NCBI GenBank assembly: GCA_036172665.1
Contig: CM069871.1
Span: 56,666,713-56,730,712, forward strand
Direction of reading: 5' to 3'
Source of the DNA: Prosopocoilus inquinatus
Lineage: Eukaryota > Arthropoda > Insecta > Coleoptera > Lucanidae
DNA: 64,000 bases
Position 1 is the stretch's first letter, and each line of letters starts with the position of its first letter. Below, in pieces: positions 48,106-57,927 of this stretch. The notes under the pieces were generated by a model, which was given only the letters and a program-made list of their open reading frames with translations, made no database searches and was not told where the DNA came from. The position numbers and the translations under genes were made by a program.

Positions 48106-49102
48106 ATACCGGGTGGAAAGTTTCAAATCCGAACATAGTAAACCTGCATTGAAAACTACGTTTCTGCAGATTACTGCTCGCCATTTAAAGATAGAAAAAT
48201 GGTAGTGGTATTAAATGAAAGACAAAATTAAGGCCAATATTATCGTGCTAAAATTATTCCTATTGTGTTAATACTTTTGAAATAGAAATTAAATTTTTAA
48301 ATTTCAAATGAAAAATGTAGGCGCCTTATGTCAAATTTGAAGTTTGCAGTTCAATAACCAGAATTTTGTACAATATGCTTCTTATTCAAAATGAAATTCC
48401 ATTCATCTGTGTAGCAAAAACCGATTTATTTATTTGCACCTGCATTACTTCACAAAATACTTTCTACTTTTCTTGTTAATTTCAAAACAATGTTGATGGC
48501 AACTGAATTTGTGAAATTGAGGCGTTTTTTTTTAAATATTCTTTACAGTTGTGTGTTACTTATTCTTGAACAGTGTGAAACTTATTTAATTCTTAGTACA
48601 ATTGAATTTGAAATTGATGTAGTATCGACATGTTGTGTCGATATGGATTGCCGATGGCATCCCATTAACTTTATTGATAATATCCGAAACAACTGTATTT
48701 TTGTATGCAATGACGTAGAATACAATTCTCATTCTAATAAAGAAAGAAAGAATTGGTAAAACTTAAACGACAAGAGTCCTATTATTTGCTCTGTACAATA
48801 ATTCATAATACTTTTTGACTGACGCATGACGTGTAAATTATTTTCCATTAACTGAAAGAACTGAAAGTTTCAAATCTGACATAGGGGACTACATTTTTCG
48901 TTTAAAATTTGAAAATTTAATTTATATTTCGAAAGTATTAATATTTAGGAATAATTCTTTCACGATAATATTGTCCATAATTTTCTCTTTTCTTTAATAC
49001 CATTGCCATTTTTGTGTCTACAGGTGGCGAGCAGCAATTCACAGAAACATAGTTTTCAAGACTAGTTTGCTATGTTCGGTTTTGAAACTTTCCACCCGGT
49101 AT
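48106..49102. mobile_element. Foldback element FB3 (997 bp)
   Basis: The left end ATACCGGGTGGAAAGTTTCA and the right end GAAACTTTCCACCCGGTAT are exact inverses for 18 bases. Arms of about 200 bp continue through CTGCTCGCCA and AATATTATCGTG. The centre holds an open frame of 89 codons (48490-48759, +) with no recognised domain, probably spurious. Confidence 0.85.
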
Positions 49103-49680
49103 AATCATTAATTAATTTATCTTTTTAATAGAAGAATTTTTTAGGATATGAGTAGCCTTATGTATGGTTTAATTTACGAACCAAAATCAATTCCAATAAA
49201 ACAAAAATTAATTAAATCGCCTGTTACAGAATTTGTGCGTATAGAAAACTTATACTGCCAAAATTACGATAAATCTTAGTGTTTATGTAACACCATTTTT
49301 GTCTTATTCTACAGTTTACGGAGACGAAATGACGACACTTAACGCCTACTAAACGGAATTAAGTAATTTTTTATAAGAAATTTGTACTTATCGTAGCAAT
49401 GCGTTTTTGAATACATAAATCAGTCTAAATCTCCTGATTTTGAGCTAAAATATTGTATTAAAACAAATCCATACGTACGTATGTTATCGTCGCCCTGTAT
49501 ATTTGATCCATATTTTCCTGATATTTGAAATCTCTTAAAACTAGGAAATCACGTTTTGAAAACTGAATTACAAAGTCAAATGCGGATGTTTTAGATTTAT
49601 TTCCTCACGTGCAAACTTTTCACAAATATGTTCGGCATTCAACAGTCACCTCTGAAAGCATATTTAGAAAAGTGAAATAG
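49103..49680. other. No recognised gene
   Basis: AT-rich, no ORF or repeat boundary recognised. Confidence 0.45.
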
Positions 49681-49684
49681 ATAT

Positions 49685-49986
49685 TGTTACGAATTTAGGG
49701 TTTGTTAAATTTATTTTAAAATAAAAACTGTAAATAAATAACAAACTAATTTACTTAGAAAGTTACACTAATTTATTTAATACGACATAATAATTTATTA
49801 ATAATAATAATATTAAATAAATTTAAATATATAATAATAATATTATTAGACTGTCTATGGAATTTTTTTTCGCCTAGAAAATTCTGTCAAGCGAAGCAGA
49901 TAGTTGCTCTCGAAGCGTTGAGAGTTGAAGTAACAAGCACTGACGCATGCAAGTGTAATTCGGTAGTCACGCATTAGATCGTCACA
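49685..49986 (-). repeat. Candidate solo LTR (minus strand)
   Basis: Read on the minus strand the segment begins TGTGACGATC and ends AAACCCTAAATTCGTAACA, with ATAT after it and ATAC before it, a near-match for a 4-bp target duplication. Its last 35-40 bases resemble the end of the plus-strand LTR at 60572-60905 (AAACCCTAGAAACGTAACA). It contains an A/T-only microsatellite-like stretch (49780-49850). The TGT...ACA ends fit Ty3/gypsy-type LTRs. Confidence 0.45.
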
Positions 49987-50214
49987 GTATAATAATTCTT
50001 CTTGAGAAAATCTGAATTATAATTACAACTATTAATACTAAAATCTTTCGTGGCTGATTATCGTCTTCCATAATAGATGTAGCGATGAACTTGAAGACTC
50101 CCACAGCAGAGAGCTCTTGGCCGAAAGAGAAATCAAATCTGTTTATTTTCCAAAAGATACAAGATGTAAGTATATATGGTACGTCACAAAAGAAAACTGA
50201 AACTAAACTACAAC

Positions 50215-50400
50215 TACAGTACATATTCCAAGTATTCTTTTACACTATAGTACGATTTAGTGACTAACAATTGTTTTAACAGATTTTTAAATGCAGAAAT
50301 AATTTTAAGCCTATTGTAAAGCCGAATACCAGGTAGTATTTTCATAGCGAGAAGTTTTGTGTAACGTAATTCTGAGATCAAAGTCACTAATATTATTTTT
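50215..50400 (-). pseudogene. LINE C-terminal remnant
   Basis: The minus strand gives FDLRITLHKTSRYENTT, then in another frame LPGIRLYNRLKIISAFKNLL and VTKSYYSVKEYLEYVL. This is the pattern of the very C-terminus of CR1-like LINE RT proteins (…LPxxIRLYNxLP…FKxxLKxYLLxxxFYSVxEYL). It stops next to the mariner insertion at 50407. Confidence 0.6.
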
Positions 50401-50406
50401 TACATA

Positions 50407-51696
50407 TGTGGGCTGCTGGAAAATTTTCTGGAATCTAGTAGGTCTAGAATTGTTAGCGTTTATCAAATGTCATATTTGAATAATTTGACGTTTTTCGCCT
50501 ATAATTCTATTTACAGTTCCTATCCAAGTGAACCTGTATGTTTGTACAGCATTTGAGAAAAAGTAATTTTGTGCAAACATGGAAATCTCGCGTGAAAATT
50601 TTAGTGCCATGATTTTTTACGATTTCAAATGTGGTCTAACGCCGAAAAAATGCATCGATCGGCTTCATTTGGCTTTTGGAGACGAAGCACCATCAAACAG
50701 CAGTGTTTATAATTGGTTTGCCGAATTCCAGCGTGGACATACCTCTCTCAGTGACGAATTTCGTGAAGGTGGTCCATCAACATCTGTTGTTGCCACTAAT
50801 GTAGATGCTGTACGTGAAATGCTTGAGTGAGATCGACGTGTGACGTACCGTGAGATTCAAGCATCCTTACGCATTGACATGAAAGCAGTACACCAGATTT
50901 TGCATGATCATTTGAACGTAGGAAAGCTTTATAGTCGTTGGATCCTACACAATTTAACAGAAGCACAAAAGCAGGGTCGTGTCAAATGGTGCGAAGAAAT
51001 GCTCAGGAAATTCAATGGAGGTCGTTCAAATTTAGTTTATAACATCGTTACTAGTGACCGAAACGTGGATATTTTCGTACGAGCCAGAAAGTAAACAACA
51101 ATCTACCGTTTGGGTATTTCAAAATGAACCAAAACCAACAAAAGTTGTCCGTTCACGCAGTGCTGCGAAGCAAATAATTGCTTGTTTCTTTGGTTTAACT
51201 GGACATGTAGCCAATTGTGGGTTTAGAGGATCGAAAAACCGTGAATGCTGATTGGTATACTACTATTTGTTTGCCGGAAGTCATCGATCAAATAAGAAGA
51301 AACAATCGAAATCGACGAATTATTCTCCATCATGACAACCCCAGCTCTCACTCAACCCGTCAAACAGTTGATTTTTTGTTCAAAAATGTTGAATTAATGA
51401 CTCATTGTCCACATTCACCTGATTTGTCACCTAATGATTTCTTTTTGTTCCCAAATATCAAAAATTAAATGCGTGGTGAGCGATTTTCGTCGGCTGAAGC
51501 AGCGGTTCAAACATTCCGGAGACTGGTTTCTGAGGTACCATCTTTAGAGTGGAGAACGTGCTTTAGAAATTGGTTCGAGCGTATGCAAAAGTGCATTGAC
51601 GTCAAAGGCGAATACTTCGAAAAACAATGATACCGTTTACCAAATTTCATATGCGATTTTTCATACCGTTTCCAGAAACTTTTCCAGCAGCCCACG
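50407..51696 (+). mobile_element. mariner element, copy 2 (1290 bp) with TA duplications
   Basis: The left end after TA (50405-50406) is TGTGGGCTGCTGGAAAATTT and the right end, inverted, is CGTGGGCTGCTGGAAAAGTT, followed by TA (51697-51698). It is the same family as 35610-36849 and lacks that copy's two internal deletions. The left TIR has lost its first C (C to T). Confidence 0.95.
50579..51630 (+). pseudogene. mariner transposase, copy 2, disabled
   Basis: It is collinear with copy 1 and longer at two places, so its length is closer to the original (about 345 codons). Lesions: a CGA-to-TGA stop at 50828-50830 after VREMLE; a one-base insertion near 51059 (GACCGAAACG for GACGAAACG) that breaks the frame exactly at the first catalytic Asp; a further frame change near 51212-51235; and an AAA-to-TAA stop near 51466 after FPNIKN. 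The D of HHDN and the D of SPND are still encoded in the frame 51217-51468. The C-terminus (EVPSLEW...CFRNWFERMQKC, read to TGA 51628-51630) is present. Clearly inactive. Confidence 0.93.
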
Positions 51697-51712
51697 TATA
51701 AACAGCATTGCA

Positions 51713-53770
51713 GTACACACAGAGTGGGCCAATAGTGCGTATTCGGTAGATACCGCCTATATTAATGCAGATTTTTAAAATCTGTTTTCGCTATTACTTA
51801 CCTGTGGTATAGATGCACGTTTTAAATGTAGATACAATTATACAGAGTGTTCCATGTGGTTATGCCAAACCAAAGTTAACCTTTAACCTAAACCTAATAG
51901 TTTTTAAGATATTGACATTTCAATGTAAAAAAATGGTATTTTATTATTTGATGTTTTACAGATTGGATGTTTATTAAAATTCGGCATCTAAATTTTACAG
52001 TAACATTACATAACCTCTATGGAACAGAAAACAATTTCCATCGCGAACACATTCCTATTATTTTATACAGGATGATTCATAACTCCGATGTTTATTTTAC
52101 TCGGTTAGTTTAAATGGAACACCCTATATTTTATGACTGAATTTAATAGGTCTTTAATTAAGCTTCACAATGATATAGAGTTTAGTACGTGTTACACAAC
52201 AGGCCTGCATACAGTAAGATGTCAAAATCGTAGATTCCTAAATCAGCATTTATTCCATCTTCCAATGGAATATTTTGTCTATAATTTAGTTGATTTTAAT
52301 TAGAAAGTCTGTATTGAGACTCCTTGTACTTTTTAATCTGTTAAGAATTTACATTTATTTGATCTGTAACATAAAAAACCGTATACATACTTTTATTTAA
52401 TACTACCCTAACTCCAAGCTTTCTGGTTTATCGCAGAGTTGTAATGATTGGTAATTATTATCACAGCTGTGACTGCGACCGACTTACTACATGTTTACCT
52501 TCTTTGCCTAGGAAACCTGGGAAATGCAGAAACACCAGTTCAAAGCAAATTCAACCGAGAAATAACCGACAGATGAAAATTCTATCTCTCAGATAGAACA
52601 TGCACTGGCAGTGGAGATCGAATCCACGCCTGAAGTTGCCCCCCCCTCCTTGCTGCGAAACGAATGCTTAACTCCTAAAATTTTAATTTTAAGTTTATCG
52701 ACACTATCTGATTATTTTAAATAAGACAACGCCCAACAGCAGTACTAATACCAATAAAGGTACCAATAAAAATAACAGTACAATTGTTAATTGAAATGTG
52801 AATCAATCCCCTCCCCTTGTCATAGAAAACGATGTGAAGAGAATCAGTTATCATTTTGAAAATTTTCTATTTTGTTATTAATGTTAAATCAGTTGTTATT
52901 ATTATTTTGGTTATAATTTTACAATTATTTTCATTAGTATTGTTATTGTCGTTTGTTGCATTCCTTACCGTTACTTAATCTTACTTAAAATAATCAGGAA
53001 ATGTTGATAAAATAAAAGTAAGTATGCTTATCGTGCGTATATGATGTTATACTCGTAAATCAAATGAGTGTTATTTCTAACAGACCAGAAACAGACTCAA
53101 TACAAATTTTCTAAATGAAATCAACGATATTGTAGAGAAAATACTCTATTAGAAGATGGAATAATATGCTGTTTTATGAATTTATAAATTTGACATCTTA
53201 CTGTGTGTAGGCTTCTTGTGTAACACATACTGAACTTTATATCAATGTAACGCTTAATCAAAGACATATTAAATTCAGTCCTAAAATATAGGTTGTTCCA
53301 TTTAAACTAACCGAGTAAAATAAACATCGGAGTTATGAATCACCCTGTGTAAAATAATAGGAATATGTTCGAGATGGAAATTGTTTTCTGTTCCGTAGAG
53401 ATTATGTAATGTTACTGTAAAATTTAAATGCCGAATTTTAATAAACATCTAATCTGTAAAATATCAAATAATACCATTTTTTACATTGAAATGTCAATAT
53501 CTCAAAAACTATTAGGTTTAGGTACATATTATCCTTATCCTTATCTACTCTTAAAACGAATCGAAATAAACCATAATATACAGTGTTTTTTATTTAAATA
53601 AACATAACTTTGGTGTGGCACAGCCACACGGGACACTCTGTATAATTGTAACTAATTTTAAATCATGCATCTATACCATAGGTAAGTAATAGCGAACACA
53701 GATTTTAAAAATCTGTATTAATATAGGCACTATCTACCAAATACGCACTATTGGCCTACCCTGTATATAC
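51713..53770. mobile_element. Foldback element FB4 (2.06 kb) with three nested pairs of termini
   Basis: The outer ends are GTACACACAGAGTGGGCC on the left and the inverse GTATATACAGGGTAGGCC on the right. Inside each arm, two further 'TACAGGGTG'-type ends occur in mirror-image order: TATACAGAGTGTTCC at about 51840 paired with GGGACACTCTGTATA at about 53629-53643, and TATACAGGATGATTC at about 52064 paired with GAATCACCCTGTGTA at about 53338-53352. Total arm length is about 560-600 bp per side, to about 52275 and 53150. The centre (52280-53140) is non-coding. It starts 16 bp after the right end of mariner copy 2. Confidence 0.88.
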
Positions 53771-53989
53771 AAGGGAGAGTCAAAATATGATTGATTCTGA
53801 AACGTATCCAGCTCAATTTTTGAAAAATTGTTTTTAGTGTGGTTATATCAACGTGTTGAATAGACATTTCTATTGGCTTTGTAATAGCAACAATTAAAAT
53901 AAAACATTTATTTCGTTTATCTAGATTGCTAGATTGCAGTTAGAGTTACAACGTCACAACGAAGTATCTAACCTTGTTTTACGCGGCCT

Positions 53990-54310
53990 TAGATAAAATA
54001 TGAATCGATACTACTTTTCTAGCACTTTAATGCCCCGTAATTACTCGGAGAGTTAACTATGCATTCGGTGAAAATATTGTAAAAGAACATGCGATTGGTT
54101 AATATAAACTCTTTAAAAATGGATTTGTAAGTTTTTCCTGGCGAAGGGCGCGGAACTTTAAGAACAGTTTCAGTCACGACGACGATTTGAGGAAACTGGT
54201 TGAGACAAATCCACGCCAGTGAGAGAACTTGCAAGGAAATTTAATGTGAGTGCCCGTCATCTAAAATTACTTCACGTAATCAAAAAAACATCATAAGTGC
54301 ATTTCCGTCC
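53990..54310 (+). pseudogene. mariner-like N-terminal fragment
   Basis: The translation across frames gives AFGENIVKEHAIG, YKLFKNGFVSFS, SHDDDLRKLVETNPRQ, ELARKFNVSARHLKLLHVIK. This is the order of the paired helix-turn-helix DNA-binding region of mariner-type transposases (GEN...E.T...WF..FK.G.F.L.D..R.GRP; LR.LVE.NPRQ..RELA..F.VS...). A stop and several frame breaks interrupt it, and no catalytic domain follows. It is a different lineage from mariner copies 1 and 2. The phrase 'caagggagagtcaaaatatg' at about 53769-53788 could be its 5' end. Confidence 0.6.
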
Positions 54311-56439
54311 GGAAAGTGGCATTTCTGATTGTTTTCGCCAGGAAAATAAATAATTCTGCCCGGAAAGCGGTGATATTTCTGACTCTGACAAAAAGAGTAA
54401 GTAATGTTTCGCTGTCACGAAAGTTTAAATTTAATTATGTTGCACGATGAAGTTTAGTATTTAATACTCCTAAAATATACTCACTTAAAGGTCTTTTAAT
54501 TTTTAACATTTTGTATGTAACAATCTATTATCTACAAGCAGAAGCTCACACAAAGAGATGACTTCCATAACCGCGTTACAAACAAGATTTCCTACCCTTC
54601 AGGTAGGTTTGATTAGTTTGCGTTAAGACTCCTCCAACAGGAAATGCCTCTTAGTGCGGTCGCGTTTTGTGTTAAGGCGATATGAACATGAACTGCCGCT
54701 GACAAGATAATCATAACACCGTGGAATTTTTAAATTAAAACTTCAGAAAAGATCATCTTTGGTTATTACTATACAATCGCATATGTCAAACACCCTGTAG
54801 TCAAAAATCTTAAATTTATATTTGGTTTTTGATGGTGCTCGACTAGTAGAATTTTTTTACGAACACGTTTTTTTGCCTAAAATAAATAATAAAAATATTA
54901 AGCATTGTTTATGAAGCTTCTTGACAAGCAGAAATTTTTGTAGAGAATCTTATCTTGATATTAAAAAAAAGTTATTCTTCTTACAATCGATCCGTGAACA
55001 CTCAACTTAATCTTTGCTTTAAAATCTTTCTTTAATGTTTTAGTTAATAGTTCAAAGATTAAATCCAAACAACTTATTTTAAGCTTAACGACAAAATTGA
55101 AACTACCTTTTGCAATATTGATGATCTGAATGATTGAACACGTATGAGGTGCAAGTGCACGTTTCGAGAAACTATTCCCTCAAAGATTTTCTTTTAAAAT
55201 TATTTTACGGCTATCGTTACTTGCAGCTCGCTGTATATTTTCTCAAAATAAATAAGGTACATAAATTTCAGCTGATCAAGAGACTGCATCGTGTAGGATA
55301 TGTGCAAGATACGGGATATTCCAGAGCACTCGCAAAGTCCGTGAAGCATATTTCCAATCTCAGCCTAAAATACTTCAAATTCCCAAGTGTTCAGAAACCT
55401 ACGTTTGTGCACGTGAAAAAGAAAGTTTAATATAATTTTTCTATTATAAATCCGTGTGTAAATTGCATCCCGCAAACACAGGTGTCCTAAACTTCCGGAA
55501 AAATGCGAAAATGCCCCTTTAAATTCATTTTATCGAAAAAAATGTCATAACAAAAGTTGTGTTGTTTTCATTAGGCGTAATTTAAAATTAGTTTCAGATA
55601 TACAAGTTGTTCATTTAATAAGTTACGAACTTAACTTATTATTTTTTAAAAGGAATTTTGCAGATTCCGGGTTGCCACAACACATATCTTACTATAACTT
55701 TTTCAGGTTAGAAAGTATCGAAGCAACTTTGGCGATGAACTTTGATTTGCATGAAAAACTAAGTCGTCGATAATTGTTATATTAATATTTTAACGGTCCT
55801 TGTGATAGGACTTGGACACTTAATTCAATTATTTTATTTCACTATAGAAGTAGAATCAAACTGTTTAATAATAGCTTTTTATGTTATTTTTATTTAGAAT
55901 TTTAAAAATATGTATGAATTTATTTAAAATATTATTTATTTATCAGATGTACAGATATTTGAATAAAAATTAAAATATGATTTAGTTTTTTGGTTACTTA
56001 TGCGTCATAGGTAATACAATTAAAAATGACGTCAGAAATACGCGACTGTTTGACGTACAAAAACGACGTCGCCGGGCTGTGACATTTGCCCGTAATTTTT
56101 ACGTCTTCAATACGTCATTGACATTGGTCATTCGACGTAAACGATGACCAATTCTTGACGTGAAAAAGACGACACCTTGCTGCTTGAGATGTATGATACG
56201 ACGAATAATTGAAAATTTTGAAACTTACACTCCAAGAGTGCATAAATGGTGATGATGCCCATTTATCAAGAGATATTAAAAGAAATAAAATGGCGTGTCT
56301 CGCTTAACAAAATACTGTAGAAACATTTACGTTAAAATAAAAGCCTGTTTTAAATACAGGAGTTTTAAATTTTCCCGCCTCACTGATGGACCTTGTATTA
56401 GTGAATGCACGCGGCACGCAGCCAGCGACATGGATTTTA
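54311..56439. other. No recognised gene; GACGT-rich patch
   Basis: The open frame at 55134-55430 (+, 98 codons) is basic and hydrophobic in places but not recognised. At 56030-56170 the motif GACGT or its inverse ACGTC occurs about eight times in 140 bp. At 54300-54390 two 'CCGGAAAG.GG.ATTTCTG' phrases are spaced about 70 bp apart. A possible foldback-type end 'aaacaccctgtag' lies at about 54788. Confidence 0.45.
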
Positions 56440-57919
56440 ATGTCGAGCTTATAAAGGGGGCAACAGAGGCGCGTATCGCCGACAAAGCGCCAGGGCGTAT
56501 AGCTATAAAGTGGCCCAAGAGCTCTTTCGGTACAACAAATTCAGGTTGGCCGAGTGCCTCCTGGAGGACAAGCCGTTGGAGTAAAGCCGAAGAGAAATTC
56601 ACCAACCTCTTCGGCCAGTTGTCCCCCAAAGATAACGAAGTTATCTTGGATTTTAAAGGACACGATGTCTGAACTTCAAAACCGATCGCCGAAGAATAAA
56701 TCATCTGGGGAATAAACGCCATCAAGTCCAACAGTTCGGGTCCAGACTCGGTCCGGCTTGCAGATCTCAAATGGATTCCGATTCGTCAATTAGTGCTTTT
56801 ATACAACACTATGCTGCTGTTCGGAATAATCCCAGGCGTGATTAAACAGAGCAGAAAGGCGACGATCCAAATGATATCGATAATTGGAGGCCGATCACCA
56901 TCTTCTCAGCCTTATTAAGGATGTGCAACAAGATAATGGCGAATAGACTGTCAACTCTGCCATTGCACAGCCACCAGAGAGGATTCAGGAGTCTCCATTA
57001 CCAATACGCTCACTATAGAGCACATTATCAAAGAGCGTAGAAGAAAAGGGAGTCCGTACAACGTTCTGGCTTTAGACCTTAAAAACACATTTGACACGGT
57101 CTCCCAGGAATCTGTAGAAAGAGCACTCCGAAGATTTAAGATCGACACCATCACAACCAGGTTGATACTAGATGGATATAAAGACGTCACTACATATATC
57201 GAAATCGGGCAGGAAAGAACTGGGCCCATCACAGCCAGACGTAGCTTCAAGCAAGGGGACCCCCTTTCCCCGATACTTTTCAACCCGGTTCTTGACAAGC
57301 TCCTGATGAGACTTGAGGAGAAGAATCTCGGTCTCCATGCTAGCGAACATCCGAACATGTCTGCACTAGGGTACGCCGATGACCTGATCTTAGTATCGGA
57401 CCCGGTAGGAAAGACACGAAAACTGTTATATGAAACGGACAAATTCTGTCGGAAAAGAGGACTCTGTATAAACATAAGTAAGAGTGTAGCTCTGTCAGTC
57501 GGAGTAGTGCCCGCAAAGAAAGTCCTCTTTACACACTCAAAAACTTTATTCTATGTCCGTGGAGAGGAGCTGCAGCAACTTGGCCCGGAAGACTTTTTTA
57601 AGTATCTAGGCCAAAGATACAATTACATGGGCCAGTCAAAACCCTTTTTTGAGAGGCTCAAACAAGATTTGGCAAACATCATGAAAGCTCCTCTCAAGCC
57701 AGCACAGAAATTAAGCCTCATTAAGACCTTTCTCCTATCAAAATATCTACATCACTTGCAAACGCCAAGGCTGACCGATAAAATGTTGCGAGAGGCCGAC
57801 AAGCTCGTGAGGGTCAATGTACGAAAAGCTGAATAAATCGAGCCCAGATGCATTCGTGCATGCTCCTGTGAGAGAGGGAGGTTCAGGGGGTTATATCTTT
57901 TAGAAAGGCACTCCCTACG
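56440..57919 (+). pseudogene. R2-like LINE, 5' and RT part
   Basis: Frames shift repeatedly but the order is clear: KVAQELFRYNKFRLAECLLE (about 56505-56570), KFTNLFGQLSPKDNEVILDF (about 56600-56660), IIWGINAIKSNSSGPDSVR (about 56700), then DPNDIDNWRPITI (about 56870), HQRGF and TIEHIIKERRRKG (about 56975-57050). Next come the RT core MILDGYKDVTTYIEIGQE, FKQGDPLSPILFN and the intact catalytic box LGYADDLILV (57162-57836, + strand, 224 codons). GYADD with KQGDPLSP, plus the Cys-rich region further on, points to the R2/NeSL group with a restriction-like endonuclease at the C-terminus. It is GC-richer than its surroundings. Frameshifts near 56690, 56830, 56980, 57080 and 57836 make it inactive. 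It is interrupted by a hAT element at 57928 and resumes at 60111. Confidence 0.85.
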
Positions 57920-57927
57920 GTTATGAT

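Noticed and set aside
48490..48759. 89-codon ORF in the centre of FB3 as a transposase
   Set aside because: Too short and without catalytic or DNA-binding motifs; AT-rich chance ORF.
55134..55430. 98-codon plus-strand ORF
   Set aside because: Basic and long for its context, but no domain recognised and no neighbouring gene structure.
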